A stretch of 64,000 nt of DNA from Gigaspora rosea. Lineage: Eukaryota > Glomeromycota > Glomeromycetes > Diversisporales > Gigasporaceae. Within the stretch, counting starts at the first letter, position 1, and every line of letters begins with the position of its first letter. A model generated the notes under the pieces. That model saw nothing but the letters and a program-made list of their open reading frames with translations, did no database searches and was not told the DNA's origin. The position numbers and the translations under genes are program-made. The DNA lies in contig QKWP01000348.1 in NCBI GenBank assembly GCA_003550325.1, forward strand, positions 231,517 to 295,516. Direction: 5' to 3'. Positions 45,471 to 57,100 of this stretch are shown here, piece by piece.

Positions 45471-45784
45471 TTACCTAGTAATATTTAAACTTTGAACAAA
45501 AGTTGCATCTCTCGCGATATATATCTCCCCGGGATATATCTCCCACATCCAAATTCGTTAAGTTTATTTAAGGTAGGGTTAGGGTTTGTATAGAGTTAGG
45601 AATTAGTGATATAGATAATAAAATTACTCAAGGAAAATTGTTGTTAGGACAGAAAGATTGTTTCTTATGCAAATTTTCAATTTTTGAAAAACGAACGTTT
45701 GTTTTGATCTTCGTGATCGTGCCACTAAATTCCGGGAACACGTAAAAATTATTTTACTAATTTAAAATTTGTTTGTTTGGAAAG

Positions 45785-45895
45785 TTAAAGAAATTTGTAT
45801 AAATTTGGAAAATTAAAAAAATTTGTATAAATTTGGAAAATAAAGAATTTGTATAAATTTGGAAAATTAAAGAGTTTATAAATTTGGAAAATTTT
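45785..45895. repeat. Tandem repeat of AAATTTGTATAAATTTGG
   Basis: Four units of 26-29 bases, each AATTTGTATAAATTTGGAAA followed by an A-rich spacer. The open minus frame over it reflects the repeat. Confidence 0.75.
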
Positions 45896-45970
45896 TTTTA
45901 CCCGTATGAAAAAACCGATCACATGCTTATTTGCTCCGATAATACCCGAATGCCTTCCAAAATCCTGGAC

Positions 45971-46258
45971 TAGGGTGTCCAGGATTATGCGATGCGATAT
46001 TATGCGCATAATTGACCATTTTTTCGCATCGCATATTCTTCGCATAATTAAGCAAAAAAGGCATAAAGCACGTGTGTGAGACTTGATTGGCAAGTGTGAA
46101 TTCCGAAAACTACCGCAAAAAAGTTCGAAATATTCCGAAAAATTGGCATAATTTGACAAAATCCAATTAAGAAAATGCATAATTCGCATCCATCGCATAA
46201 TTGACCTTTGTGAAATCGCATAATTTACCCAATCGCATCGCATAATTCTGGACACCCT
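45971..46258. mobile_element. 288-bp hAT MITE (8-bp TSD TCCTGGAC) with GCGATGCG words
   Basis: TAGGGTGTCCAGGATTATGC and GCATAATTCTGGACACCCT are inverted ends. TCCTGGAC is exactly duplicated at 45963-45970 and 46259-46266. ATGCGATGCG and CGCATAATT words recur near both ends. It is nested in the 45505-46410 element. Confidence 0.9.
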
Positions 46259-46410
46259 TCCTGGACTGATGCGAAGTCACGTGTATTTTATAAATTTGTA
46301 TAATGCTAGAAAATTTGAATTTCTCTGGAATTTGGTCGATAACTTGTATTTATTTGGTGATTAAATTCTGACTTAACATTGGGTAAATACGCATCTCCCG
46401 GGAGATGCAT

Positions 46411-47075
46411 AACAACACTGAAAAAATATAAAATTTACTACAATTATAATGTTCATAATATAATTTAATTCGTGATCTGGGACGATGATTTTCTGCATTT
46501 CACGGAATTTAGGTTACACACACGGCAAGTAATGCAGAATTCATTTTTGTGAAAAATATTCATATGATTGGCTAATTCATGTCAATCAGCACGTGATTAC
46601 TGGTCAATCGGATATAACTATTACAGTAGTATTAACGATTATTCTACACAATTTTTGTTGGCGAGATGTTGCATTCTTAAAGAATACTTCAAATTATATA
46701 AGTAAGTTACCGGCAATTATTTATACCAACAGATTATAGAATATCATTCTATGAAAGGAAGCAAAACAGGTAATAACGGTATTGATGTGAATTTTTTTCT
46801 TATTTAAAAAAATTTTTAACACTAACGCTATCCTTTACATAACAAAAAAAAAGAATAAAAATAGCAGTTGATTTTCTGCATACAATACATTCGCTATTGT
46901 TATCAAAATGAGTTGGTGTTGAGAATATGAGTATAAACGAAATCTATCAAGCTGGGAATTTTTATAAAAAGGAGAGGAAAAAACAATAATAACCTTTTTT
47001 TCGTAATGTTTGTTTTTTTATATTATTTTATTTGGCAGATTTTTTTTCTAACAAAACAAGTTTATTTTTTTTATT
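46411..47075. other. Non-coding spacer
   Basis: A GATTGGCTAATTCATGTCAATCAGCACGTGATT-like stretch near 46570 (given here as a description, only partly repeated elsewhere) resembles sequence near 8100-8165. No gene is visible. It may contain the left end of the hAT element whose transposase relic follows. Confidence 0.35.
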
Positions 47076-48730
47076 ATGAAGAGAAGTGGACGATCTAAAA
47101 CAAGTGTTTCAGCCAATACAAGAGTTCAAGAAAATCCAGGTGGATTTCAAGTTGAGAATGGACTTTTATTTTGCAACTTTTGTGACCATTCAATGGATTG
47201 GACACGAAAGTCAACTGTTGATGACTATCTTAAAATTAAACATATATTTCTAATAAGTCTTTAAATGTAATAAGCAAAATTGCAAACTTCAACAAGTACT
47301 TCCTTTTCATTCTGATTCAAAAAAAGGAAATCATATTTGATTTAATTGAAACTTTTGCAATCGCAGATATCCTATTAAAAAAGTCAATTTATTACTTCCT
47401 TTTTTAAAAAAACATTGTAAAGAGAGAGGTGCTATTCCACAAGCAGCAACATTACATCAATTATATGTGGCTCAAGTTTTTTCTGCACATTTAGATTCTC
47501 TTAAAGCTTTATTTGATCAAAAACCAGTTTCAATTATCATGGATGAGACCATAGATGATTGTCAATGCAGTGTAGTTAGTTAATACACTTTTTGTACCAC
47601 AATAATTCCAAATTGGTTTCAGTAGATTTTTTTACAACTGTTAACAATTTAACAATTGGACAAAATATTAAAATTCTTTCAAATTATAATATTTTAATTA
47701 CCTTACCTCAACTTTTTTTAACTGACTCTGTGTCAATGCTGCCATGAAAGATTGTATCCACTTATGCTACAATTAGTACATGTTTCTTGCTGTGCTCATA
47801 TTTTAAATTTAATTGAGTACTTTTTAATATTAAAATAAACACTATTATTGTTATATTAATTTATTAATATAATATATTATTATATTTGTTAGAGATATAT
47901 GGCATACATTTGATGTAAAAAACTTAAAAAAAGATAAAATTCTTGGTTTTATATAGTTTTGTATATGAAAGAGTATCTTCATTTATTGGTGCAAATTTTT
48001 TCAAAATGAAATTGAATTAGATGAAACTGAAGCTTTAAAAATTATTTTTCTTTCTAACTTGTATCAACTAAATCTAATTACAATTTATATTAATTTTATA
48101 AGTATTTTTACTGTAGAATTTATTTCTACTTTAAATTTTTTTTAGCAAAAAAAGCCTATATTTCCTTCATTGAAAATTGACTCCAACAACTTACTAATTG
48201 TATTGAATCAAATGTTAATGCTACATTTTTTGGTTCACAAATGGATGAAATTATTATAAGAAATAGATTTAAAGTATTAGAATTTTATCCAATATTTCAA
48301 AATGTTTTTGCCAAATATTTAAAATTCATAGCACATATTTTTACATTCTGCAAGACCAATTTTTAATGCTTGTCAAATTTTTAATCCAAAATTTATTTAC
48401 ATAGGAGGGGTTAATCAAAGAAATTTATAATATTATGAAATTATTTCTGAATTAAGTAATCCATCTAATGATCTATTAGATGAATGGGCAATTTACTGTA
48501 ATTTGAAAGATGATACAAATATTGAAAAGCAAAAGAAATTGATTTGGATGAACGTTGGTCAAAGATGAGCTAACATTTACCACTTTTATCTCAAATTGCT
48601 TTGGATCATATATAGTTACAGTTTCCTCATATAGCATAGAATTAAGTTTTTTAAACTATAATATAATTTTAGATAACAATAGGCAAAATTCATCAAAAAA
48701 TTCATTACAAAATTTAAATATATTTTAATA
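47076..48730 (+). pseudogene. hAT transposase relic with BED-type zinc finger
   Basis: The N-terminus KRSGRSKTSVSANTRVQENP is followed by LLFCNFCDHSMDWTRKSTVD then HLK/YLKIKH, a BED-like CxxC...H zinc finger. Downstream pieces in shifting frames read HCKERGAIPQAATLHQLYVA, LKALFDQKPVSIIMDETIDD (the catalytic-core start) and later LPLLSQIALDHIYSYS, with SIELSFLNYNIILDNNRQN, the C-terminal dimerisation region. Order and wording fit hAT transposases with a CGG-binding-like BED finger. Several stops and frameshifts make it dead. TIRs were not found. Confidence 0.7.
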
Positions 48731-48934
48731 GCAAAATTAGTGATTAAATATTTTTATTTTTGGTTTATTTTTTTTTATAATAAAATTTTATTGCATTTGA
48801 TATCAATTCTTAAAATTTTTGTAACAGTAATATGCAGAAAATGTAAATTATAATACATGGAAATGTGCAAAAAAAGTAAATTATAATGCACAGAAATTGC
48901 AGAATTTGAGTTGGTCATGAACAGAATTGGTAGT

Positions 48935-49975
48935 TTTTCTGTAAAAAATCATTGTTCCTGCTAGGAACTAGTGAAAATTGTGATTTTTGGTGATTTTCAC
49001 TATTAAATTTTGCTTTTTTCAGAAACTGGCATTTCCCTAAGGACAAATCGATTTTGAACTAAGTAAAACTTCCTTGTGCACATAAAAAATGCTGTAGAGA
49101 AAATCAGCCTAGTGGTTCATGAGATATATATGCATTTGTTCTCACAACTTTATGATGTAAGGTGAGACCAACTTGATTCTGTGTTTTACATTACCCCTCT
49201 ATCACCTGGGGAGGAGAGGTGGGTTGACACTTATTATATATGGAAATTTTTTTTCTAAGACAAATTTTCTGCTTTGAGACTTTTCCTAAATTTTTGCTTG
49301 ACCACATTCTTATATAGATTTGTTCATTGTCTACATCAGAAATTTCTTGCCCCATAATTATTCTTGTTATAAAAAATTTTTTGAAAATATTTGCAACCAT
49401 ATTAACTTTTTATATACAAATATAATTTTTTTACTATGAAGGAGAGGAGAAGGGGTGTAATGTAAAATACAGAATCAATTGGTTTTGCCTAAACGAAAAA
49501 GTAAACATATACCGAGAAATGGTCTTAGCTAATTTTGAGGCTCGTAGCCGAATATTAACGAACTCTGGATATATTGAACTAAAATTTTTTGGATATTATA
49601 ATAGTTTGGTATAAAATGAGTTATAGTTTCTTAAGAAAACATAGTAATTTAATATAGCAAACATTTTTTAACAGCCAGAACCAATAGCTCGTTATAAAAA
49701 GAGTTGACTGTAGTCATACCCATATCTCACGATCTGCAGGCCGCTTTTAATGTTTCAAGACAATTAAGCTCGTAATTATCATAATGTTTGCTAGGCGCAC
49801 AAGGAATGTTTACTTAGTACGAAATCGATTTATCTTCTCTATAATGTTTGCTAGGCGCACAAAGTTTACTTAGTACGAAATCGATTTATCCTTAACGCCA
49901 GATTCCAAAAAAAGGCAAAAATTACATATCTCCACAGTTTACCACGGGTTCCCAGGCAGATCACGAATTAATGTA
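48935..49975. mobile_element. Foldback element, copy 2, interrupted by a pogo-like MITE
   Basis: The arm AAGGACAAATCGATTTTGAA with TAGTGGTTCATGAGATATA is mirrored by CATATCTCACGATCTG and TACTTAGTACGAAATCGATT further right, where the last motif is present twice (49812 and 49868). It corresponds to the copy at 31665-32105. The interior includes GGTGTAATGTAAAATACAGA and the mirrored TCTGTGTTTTACATTACCCC (49165-49195, 49440-49475). Confidence 0.65.
49537..49695. mobile_element. Pogo-like MITE, second copy of the CTCTCTATAACGAACTC family
   Basis: ACGAACTCTGGATATATTGA, TTAAGAAAACATAGTAAT, ACAGCCAGAACCAATA and AAAGAGTTGACTGTA match the element at 20371-20536 in order. It sits in the loop of the foldback. 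Confidence 0.65.
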
Positions 49976-50024
49976 AAAAGCATTGATTCTCCTGATTTAA
50001 TATTGATGATATAGATTATATTTT

Positions 50025-50965
50025 CTGATGAGGTTGAGTCAGTTTGCATTGAAATTATCATATGAATTCTATTAGTTAAGATTGAGTTAGTTTTATTAGA
50101 ATTGTCGCAATTTCTACTAAAATTATAAAAATTCTGTTCTGTTACATGACTTACTCGTAATGTGGTATATAGTGATTAAGGATAGATTAATTTGTATTAA
50201 AATTGTTATAATTTTTATCAAGAGTTACTGTAAAGATTCTTTTACAGAACTTATTTGCAATTCTGGCGACCCCACGATATGTAGATAAAATCGAGTTGGT
50301 TTGCATAAAAGTTATCGTGATTTTTACCTTGAGTTACTAAACAAAAACTCGCTATTCTAATAACTGCAGTATGCAATTGAGATTGAGTTAGGTTAGTTTG
50401 CATTGAAATTATCATGATTTCTATATAGTCATGTTAATTTGTATTGGAATTATTGTGATTTCTATTGTAATTTACTATAAAATTGTTACAAAACATTTCT
50501 ATCATGAGGTTACTGTGAAAATTCTGTTGCAGAACTTACTTTCTATTCTGGTAACCATAGTTGTAGTTATTACTGTAGTTTGTATCGGAATTACCATGTT
50601 TTCTATTATGAGTTATCATACTATGAAAATTCTTTTAGAGCTTGCTTACTATTCCAGCGATCAGTGATCATAGAATGTGGTAAAAAAAATCTATTACAAA
50701 ACTTAATCCTATTCTATAATGCATAGTATGTAGTTAAGGTTGAATTGGTTTGTGGTTAGGGTGTAGTTAAGGGAATTATTGTTATCGTAAAAAAAATTAT
50801 GCTACAAAACCTATTTGACACATAATACTGTATGTTGTTAAGGTTGAGTTGGTTTGCATTAAAATTTTGTAAAAAAAATTCCAATTACAGAACTTATCAT
50901 AATCATGGTATGTGATTAGTATTTTTAATTTGCATTGGAATTATTGATGAGTTACGGTAAATAAA
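50025..50965. repeat. Satellite-like tandem array, unit about 100-140 bp
   Basis: Degenerate units run head to tail. Each has TTGAGTTRGTTTGCATTGAA, ATTATCATGATTTCTAT, GAGTTACTGTGAAAATTCTG and CAGAACTTACTTCTATTCTG in that order. At least six units can be recognised. Open frames across it are by-products. Confidence 0.65.
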
Positions 50966-50984
50966 TTCTGCTACAAAAACGTAA

Positions 50985-53290
50985 TTTGCGACAGCTGATT
51001 GTTAAAAATCATGAATAGACGACAATAAACGTAACTGGTCATTTCTATATCCTTGATTTGCGATGTCTCAAATTTCATGTGTTGGTGGTTATTTATGGAT
51101 CGATTACGATTCTGTTACGACATTAATCATGCAAACGATCAAAATGTCATAATAATTACAAATTTAATTAGGCTTTAATAACATACGCTTCGAAAATGAG
51201 GGTCCTATATCTATTTACATATTCTTTCAAACAAGCTTTTTTTTTCCGTACCAGAGGCACGAGTTATGTGATAGTTTTTAGTTAACACGATAAAATTCGC
51301 ATAGGAATGCACCATTAATTGCGAAACTTAACTATAATCAGGAAACAGATCACAATTTTATTAATAAAAATCATTTATTTTTAGTACATACGTACGTAAA
51401 TAAAATTTACAATGCTGCAATGGAATTAAAAGTCACCAAATTTAAAAAAAAATCTAGTTAAAACATTCTGTTACAAAATGTAAAATCAAGAATAGACGAC
51501 AATAGACGTAACTGGTCATTTTTATATCTTGATTTGCGATGTCTCAAATTTCATGTGTTAGTGATTATTTATGGATCGATTACGATTCTGTTACGACATA
51601 ATCATGCAAACGATCAAAATATCGTAATAATTACAAGTTAAATTAGGCTTTAACATATGCTTCGAAAATGAGGGTCCTATATATCTATTTACATATCTTT
51701 CAAACAAGCTTTTTTTTCCGTACCAGAGGCACGAGTTATGTGGTAGTTTTTAATTAACACGATAAAATTCACATAGGAATGCACCACTAATTGCGAATAG
51801 GGATGGGTACAGCCCGGTCATGACCGATTAATGACGTGACAGATATTAGGCGGTTTGACCGACCGGTCAAGATTATGACCGATGGAAAATTCTTTGCATC
51901 ATCAGATCGTGTATTAATGATATAATTCATTTTTAAATAAACCTTTTTTTATTGATATAAGTGAACAATAATGATAAATATAACAATAACATGATAACAA
52001 GTATATAAATTAATGTATATCACATGATTTTTTAGGTGGTGATTTAAACCCGGTTGAGAAATACCTTATTCATAATTCCGGCCAAACGTGCAGATCATTT
52101 GGCCAGAATTATAACAAACCAATTTTTAATTCTGGTCAAATGATCTGCAATTTTGACAGAATTGTATGTCACATTGTATACTAGAGTAGAATCGCCACTC
52201 AAATATGTGTTGAGTTTGTGTTGAGTTTGTTTGTGTTGGAATCATAGTCATAAATTCTATCATGATTGATTGTGAAATTTTGTTATGAAACTTGCTATCA
52301 TGATACACTTTGTATTGGAATTACTATTGAAAAAAATCGGAAATCAGAATAAGAAATCATCGATTTCTTTCTTTTTTTTTTTTGATCAGCAAATTTAACA
52401 TATCTTTGCAACCGCAATAATTAAATGAGTTCGAAAAATTGCAATTAATTGCCACTATAATCAATTATTCGATATGCCTGGTCAAAACAAATCGTTAATA
52501 ATTCTGGTCAAATTTGCAGATCATTTGGCCAGATCTAGAACAAACCAACTTTAAATGTGGTCAAAATGATCTGCAAGTTTGACCAGAATTATGAATGATG
52601 GTTTTATTGATCTAATCGCCGTGTTTTGTTTAGATATTTGATTGAATAATTGGGGCGTATGACTGACCGCGGTCAACCGGCTATGATCGGTTAACCGATA
52701 ATGATCGACCGATGACTGACAGTGACCGACCGAACCCACCCCTAATTGCTATAATCGGGAAACAGATCACAATTTATTAATTAATTAAAAAAATCATTTA
52801 TTTTAGTACATACGTACGTAAATAAATTTTAAAATTTACAATGGAATTAAAAGTCGCCGAATTTAAAAAAAATCTAGTAATTTGCGACAGCTGATTGTTA
52901 AAAATCATGAATAGACGACAATATGACGTAAATGGTCATTTTTATATCCTTGATTTGCGATGTCTCAAATTTCATGTGTTAGTGATTATTTATGGATCGA
53001 TTACGATTCTGTTAGACATTAATCATGCAAACGATCAAAATGTTGTAGTAATTACAAATTTAAATTAGGTTTTAATATCATACACTTCGAAAATGAGGGT
53101 CCTATATCTATTTACATATTCTTTCAAACAAGTTTTTTTTTCCCTACCGGAGGCACGAGTTATGTGGTAGTTTTTAGTAAACACGATAAAATTCACATAG
53201 GAATGCACCACCACTAATTGCGATTTATTAATATTTTTAGTAAATAAAATTACAATGGAATTAAAAGTCGCCGAATTTAAAAAAAAATCT
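50985..53290. repeat. Three direct repeats of a roughly 480-bp unit
   Basis: Copies begin near 50988, 51481 and 52880 with AATAGACGACAATARACGTA. They continue through CTTGATTTGCGATGTCTCAA, CATGCAAACGATCAAAATGT, AATGAGGGTCCTATAT, CCGTACCAGAGGCACGAGTT and TTTAGTACATACGTACGTAA, ending in GGAATTAAAAGTCRCCRAAT. The middle copy is split by a hAT-type element, with its right end resuming at about 52750. Identity between copies looks high. Confidence 0.8.
51798..52744. mobile_element. hAT-type element (TAGGGATGGGT ends) inside a satellite unit
   Basis: TAGGGATGGGTACAGCCCGG on the left and CCGAACCCACCCCTA on the right are inverted ends, with GACCGACCGG words near both. Flanks ATTGCGAA and ATTGCTAT are an imperfect 8-bp duplication. 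The uninterrupted sister unit reads ATTGCGAAACTTAACTAT. The interior holds two related palindromic modules of AATTCTGGTCAAATGATCTG type (52070-52160, 52500-52600). Confidence 0.75.
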
Positions 53291-53471
53291 AATAAATACA
53301 ATAAAAATTTTGAGCATGCACAGATAGTTCTGTTAATCCACGCAAGCAATTCATGTAGAACATATAAATATATATAATTTTTTGAATGAGAAACATCTCC
53401 GTTTCAATCACAGCTAATAAATATATATGGACACGTCTAATTTACAGCATGCCGATAAAAATAGTAAGTGG

Positions 53472-53717
53472 TGTCCAAAAAACTTTGCATTTTGTGTAAC
53501 CCGAGCCACTCTGGCGTTTCGGATTCAGACCTCGGATCGAACCTGCGGAGCATTAATACTAGCTTTGTACTGCCGAGTAATATTATAGCAAAATTACAAT
53601 CTAAGCAATTTTACTTAGTACACGGTTAGCAGATTTGTTAGTAAAATTTGTTGATTTCGGGCAAGATTATTTAGGTCGGAGTGGCTCGGTTACACGACGT
53701 GCAAAATTTTTTGGACA
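53472..53717. mobile_element. 246-bp MITE with TGTCCAAAAAACTTTGCA ends
   Basis: GTGTCCAAAAAACTTTGCAT and GTAACCCGAGCCACTC on the left are mirrored by GAGTGGCTCGGTTACACG and TGCAAAATTTTTTGGACA on the right. It lies about 420 bases upstream of the kinase gene start. Confidence 0.8.
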
Positions 53718-54136
53718 AACATTTCAGGTTAATTATTGGCAACTTGCATGTGCCGTGTTTCGCTGCTGATCTGCATAACAAATTTCGTGGTGAAACAACC
53801 GATGTATTGTACAACATTATTAATAAATTAATAAATTGAATGAAATCTGTGAGATAGTCTTTGTGTTACACTAAATCTTCTATTGGTTCTGCGATTGCGA
53901 TGAAATGCGACACCAATAATTAAATACTTAAGGTCTTTAAAGGGATTTAGCATTATATAGTAAATGTGAATTATTTTCGATCATGTTTTTGATTTGATTA
54001 TTTTGAAATTTTTTTAGCTAATTACGATATCTGAAACGATTTCAGCTTGTCTTTAATACTCGATATAGTTAAGAAATCTTTTTTAATTAAAAACTAATAA
54101 AACATAAGACATTGATTTGTGTGGATTACATAATAG

Positions 54137-57100
54137 ATGGATTCTTTGGAGTGGCTTGAAAAATCTATTAACGAAAGGCATATAAATTTCTATAATTACG
54201 ATGACTTTATTAATAAAGAGAAAACTAACGAGGGAGGATTTGGAACTATCCAAAAGGCTGAGTGGAAAGGTTATGGATTAACCGTAGCTCTTAAAAGCTT
54301 GAAAGTTAATAAAAATCTTGATAAACTTGTTAAAGAGGTATAATAAATTGTTTATTATCAAAAAAATTTTAAAGATGCTATAAATTTATTTGTACTTTTA
54401 TTCATTTATATAGCTTCAACTTTTACGATCCGTAAGTTTACATCCTAATATAAATCTTTTATATGGTTTAACAAAAGGTATGTACTTTTTCCCATTTAGT
54501 ATACAAATTAAAACGAATACAATGTTAAAACGTATCTTTTATTATAAAAAGATCCTATCGATGAACACTATATTTTGATTTTGCAATTCGCCAATGAAGG
54601 AAATTTGAGAGAATATCTAAGAAAAAAATTTACAGAATTAATATGGACAGATAAATTTCGTATTGGGAAGGAAATATCGCAAGGCCTTTTATTCTTACAC
54701 AATAATAACATTGTTCACCGAGATCTGGTAAGTATATTTTGTGAGGTTAGGGATGGGTTCGGTCGGTCATTCGTATCTTGTGTTCCAATTAGAGAGCTCT
54801 GACACGGGTCAGAAAATAACGACCCGGGTTATGACCCGTTGACCCGGGTCATGACCCGGATTATACTTTGGGTTCTAAGACTGATTTAATGATTATTAGT
54901 TCCATAATATAATTTTATATAGGGGAGGGTATATGCTGCTTGCTTTTTTTAGAGTTTCTTTTCGGAGTTGGTTTTTCTTTTGGTTCTTGATGCTCTTGGT
55001 TCTGCTTGAGTAAGTTTTACTGACTTATTTTACCTTTCGCTTCCTCCTTCACCCGCTCCCTTTTCTTCCGCACCGTTTTTTCTTCCTTTTTGCGTTCTCC
55101 CTATAAAAAAAAAATTAACAATCATATTCAGATTTTGTTCATATTTTATTTTTAAAAATGAGCATTTTTCGTAACAAAAACCTATATAAACCCTACGTGA
55201 ATTCTTGAATGTTTTTAAATTTACTGAATATTTTCGATTTCCTGTTTAAATTTTATGCAGAAAAAAAAAATTTTAACCAGGAAATCGGAAGATTCAGGGA
55301 ATTTAAAACCATTCAGGAATTCATGTAGGTTTTATATAGGTTTTTGTTACAAAAAATGCTCACTTTTAAAAATTATAATTTGAAAAAAGTCTGAATATGA
55401 TTTTTAATTTTTTTTTTTTTTTCATAGGGTCTTGCAAGTACTGAAGTAAAAATAGCGATTAAATTTCATATTTTTTAACCATTCTTCATTACTTCCCATC
55501 CCGCTTTCTTCGATCATACGGAAAATCATTATTTAACTCTTAAAAGTTTAATGTAATGACTTTTAATTAGAGTAGAGAGCAGCATGTTGTTTAAACAGAA
55601 CTTTTCGGATGTTGTATTGAAAAATTCTCGACTTTGCTCATATTCTGTAGCCGATAATTCTTATAATTACGAACTAGAAGCACCCGACGCAGCCCTGTTG
55701 AGCCATGTTACATCCTAGCTCCTTGGTGAGGAATTTTGCCTAGGCTTGGCCTAGGCAGTCACAATTACTAAGGCTTCATTTTGCTTTAAAGCAGTTCAAA
55801 TACTATCTTCCTCCGCACTATTAAAAACACACTCTCGGCATGAGTTCGTTTATTTTCTACATCAGGAACCGATGTTTTAACTATCATGAATTTGATCCAT
55901 GTTATTCATGATCCGTTTAACCCGGATCAGACCATATCTCGATATTTATAAGCGAACTGCATTTTAATGGGTTTTTGCTTATTCGAATTCTGACCCGTTT
56001 GACCCGGGTCAGAGTAATTTTCGACCCGTGAGCCGTCGGGTCGGGTGACCGTAAGGGTCACTCGAACCGGGTCATAGTCTAGTTCCAATGATCCAAATCG
56101 GATGATTTTGGCAACATTCGATTTGGATTATTGGAACACAAGATACGGCTAATGGTTCTGACCGAAAATGACCGACCGAACAAATCCCTATGTGAGGTAT
56201 AAACGTTTTTATATATTAAGGAAATTTAAAAATTTTTATAGCATTCTAAGAATATACTGGTCCACGAACGGAAAATGATGATTGCAGATTTTGGACTGTC
56301 ACAAAATATTAACGATGATGTACAAACAACGAACCGAAGTATTCATGGGATGCCTGCATATATCGACCCCCAATGTTTTAAAAACAGTTTATATGTACGT
56401 GACAAAAAATCTGATATCTACAGTTTAGGCGTAATTTTTTGGGAAATTTCAAGTGGTAGGCCACCCTTTCAATCATTTACATCCCGAGAAGCAATCGTTA
56501 TTCATATTTTTCGAGGAAATAGAGAAATACCTGTCGAAGATACACCATGGCCATATCGTGAGCTTTATACAAAATGTTGGGATGATATACCTAAAAACCG
56601 TCCAGAAATCAAGCAAGTTTATGACACTTTAAATAGCTGGGTTCCTGAATCTGTTAGCAGTACTATAAGCACAGATAACTCGCTAAAGGGGTTGATCGAT
56701 AATGCTATTTCTCAACATCAAATTAATAATATTCAATATAGTGAATTTATTGTTCCCATTGCAATTAGAGATTATAGTTCAACATACAAATCTGAGTGGG
56801 ATCGTGTTAAATTAACGGTGGTTTTTAAAACTTTGCGGTTTGGATCCAATTTCGATGAAAATACTATTCAAGATTCCCTAAAACAAGTATGAGATTATTT
56901 ATTTGGTATAATTAGACATTTTATATTCTATATTAATGGCAGTATATTATTAATATGATATACTAAGTTTAAACTTTTGCAAAGAGCAAGTTTTCATCAA
57001 AATATAATCCATTTGTATGGCGTAACAAAAAATGAAGGTATGCGTTTTATATTATTATTACTCCAACGATAGCTCTATTCGATTTCAAAACTTTTTCAAA

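Larger units (their letters stand above)
45505..46410. mobile_element. Second element with GCATCTC palindromic ends, containing a hAT MITE
   Basis: The left end GCATCTCTCGCGATATATAT with CTCCCCGGGATATATCTCCC and the right end GCATCTCCCGGGAGATGCAT use the same palindromic words as 6433-8219. Inside are a GGGTTAGGGTTT tract at 45577, a 29-bp tandem (AAATTTGTATAAATTTGG, 45785-45890) and a hAT MITE at 45971. Confidence 0.6.

Noticed and set aside
45785..46255. 156-aa open frame on minus
   Set aside because: It crosses a tandem repeat and a hAT MITE with its own 8-bp duplication. The protein is composed of repeat words and has no domain.
53065..53349. 94-aa open frame on minus
   Set aside because: It overlaps the end of a satellite unit. 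The other two units do not keep the frame.
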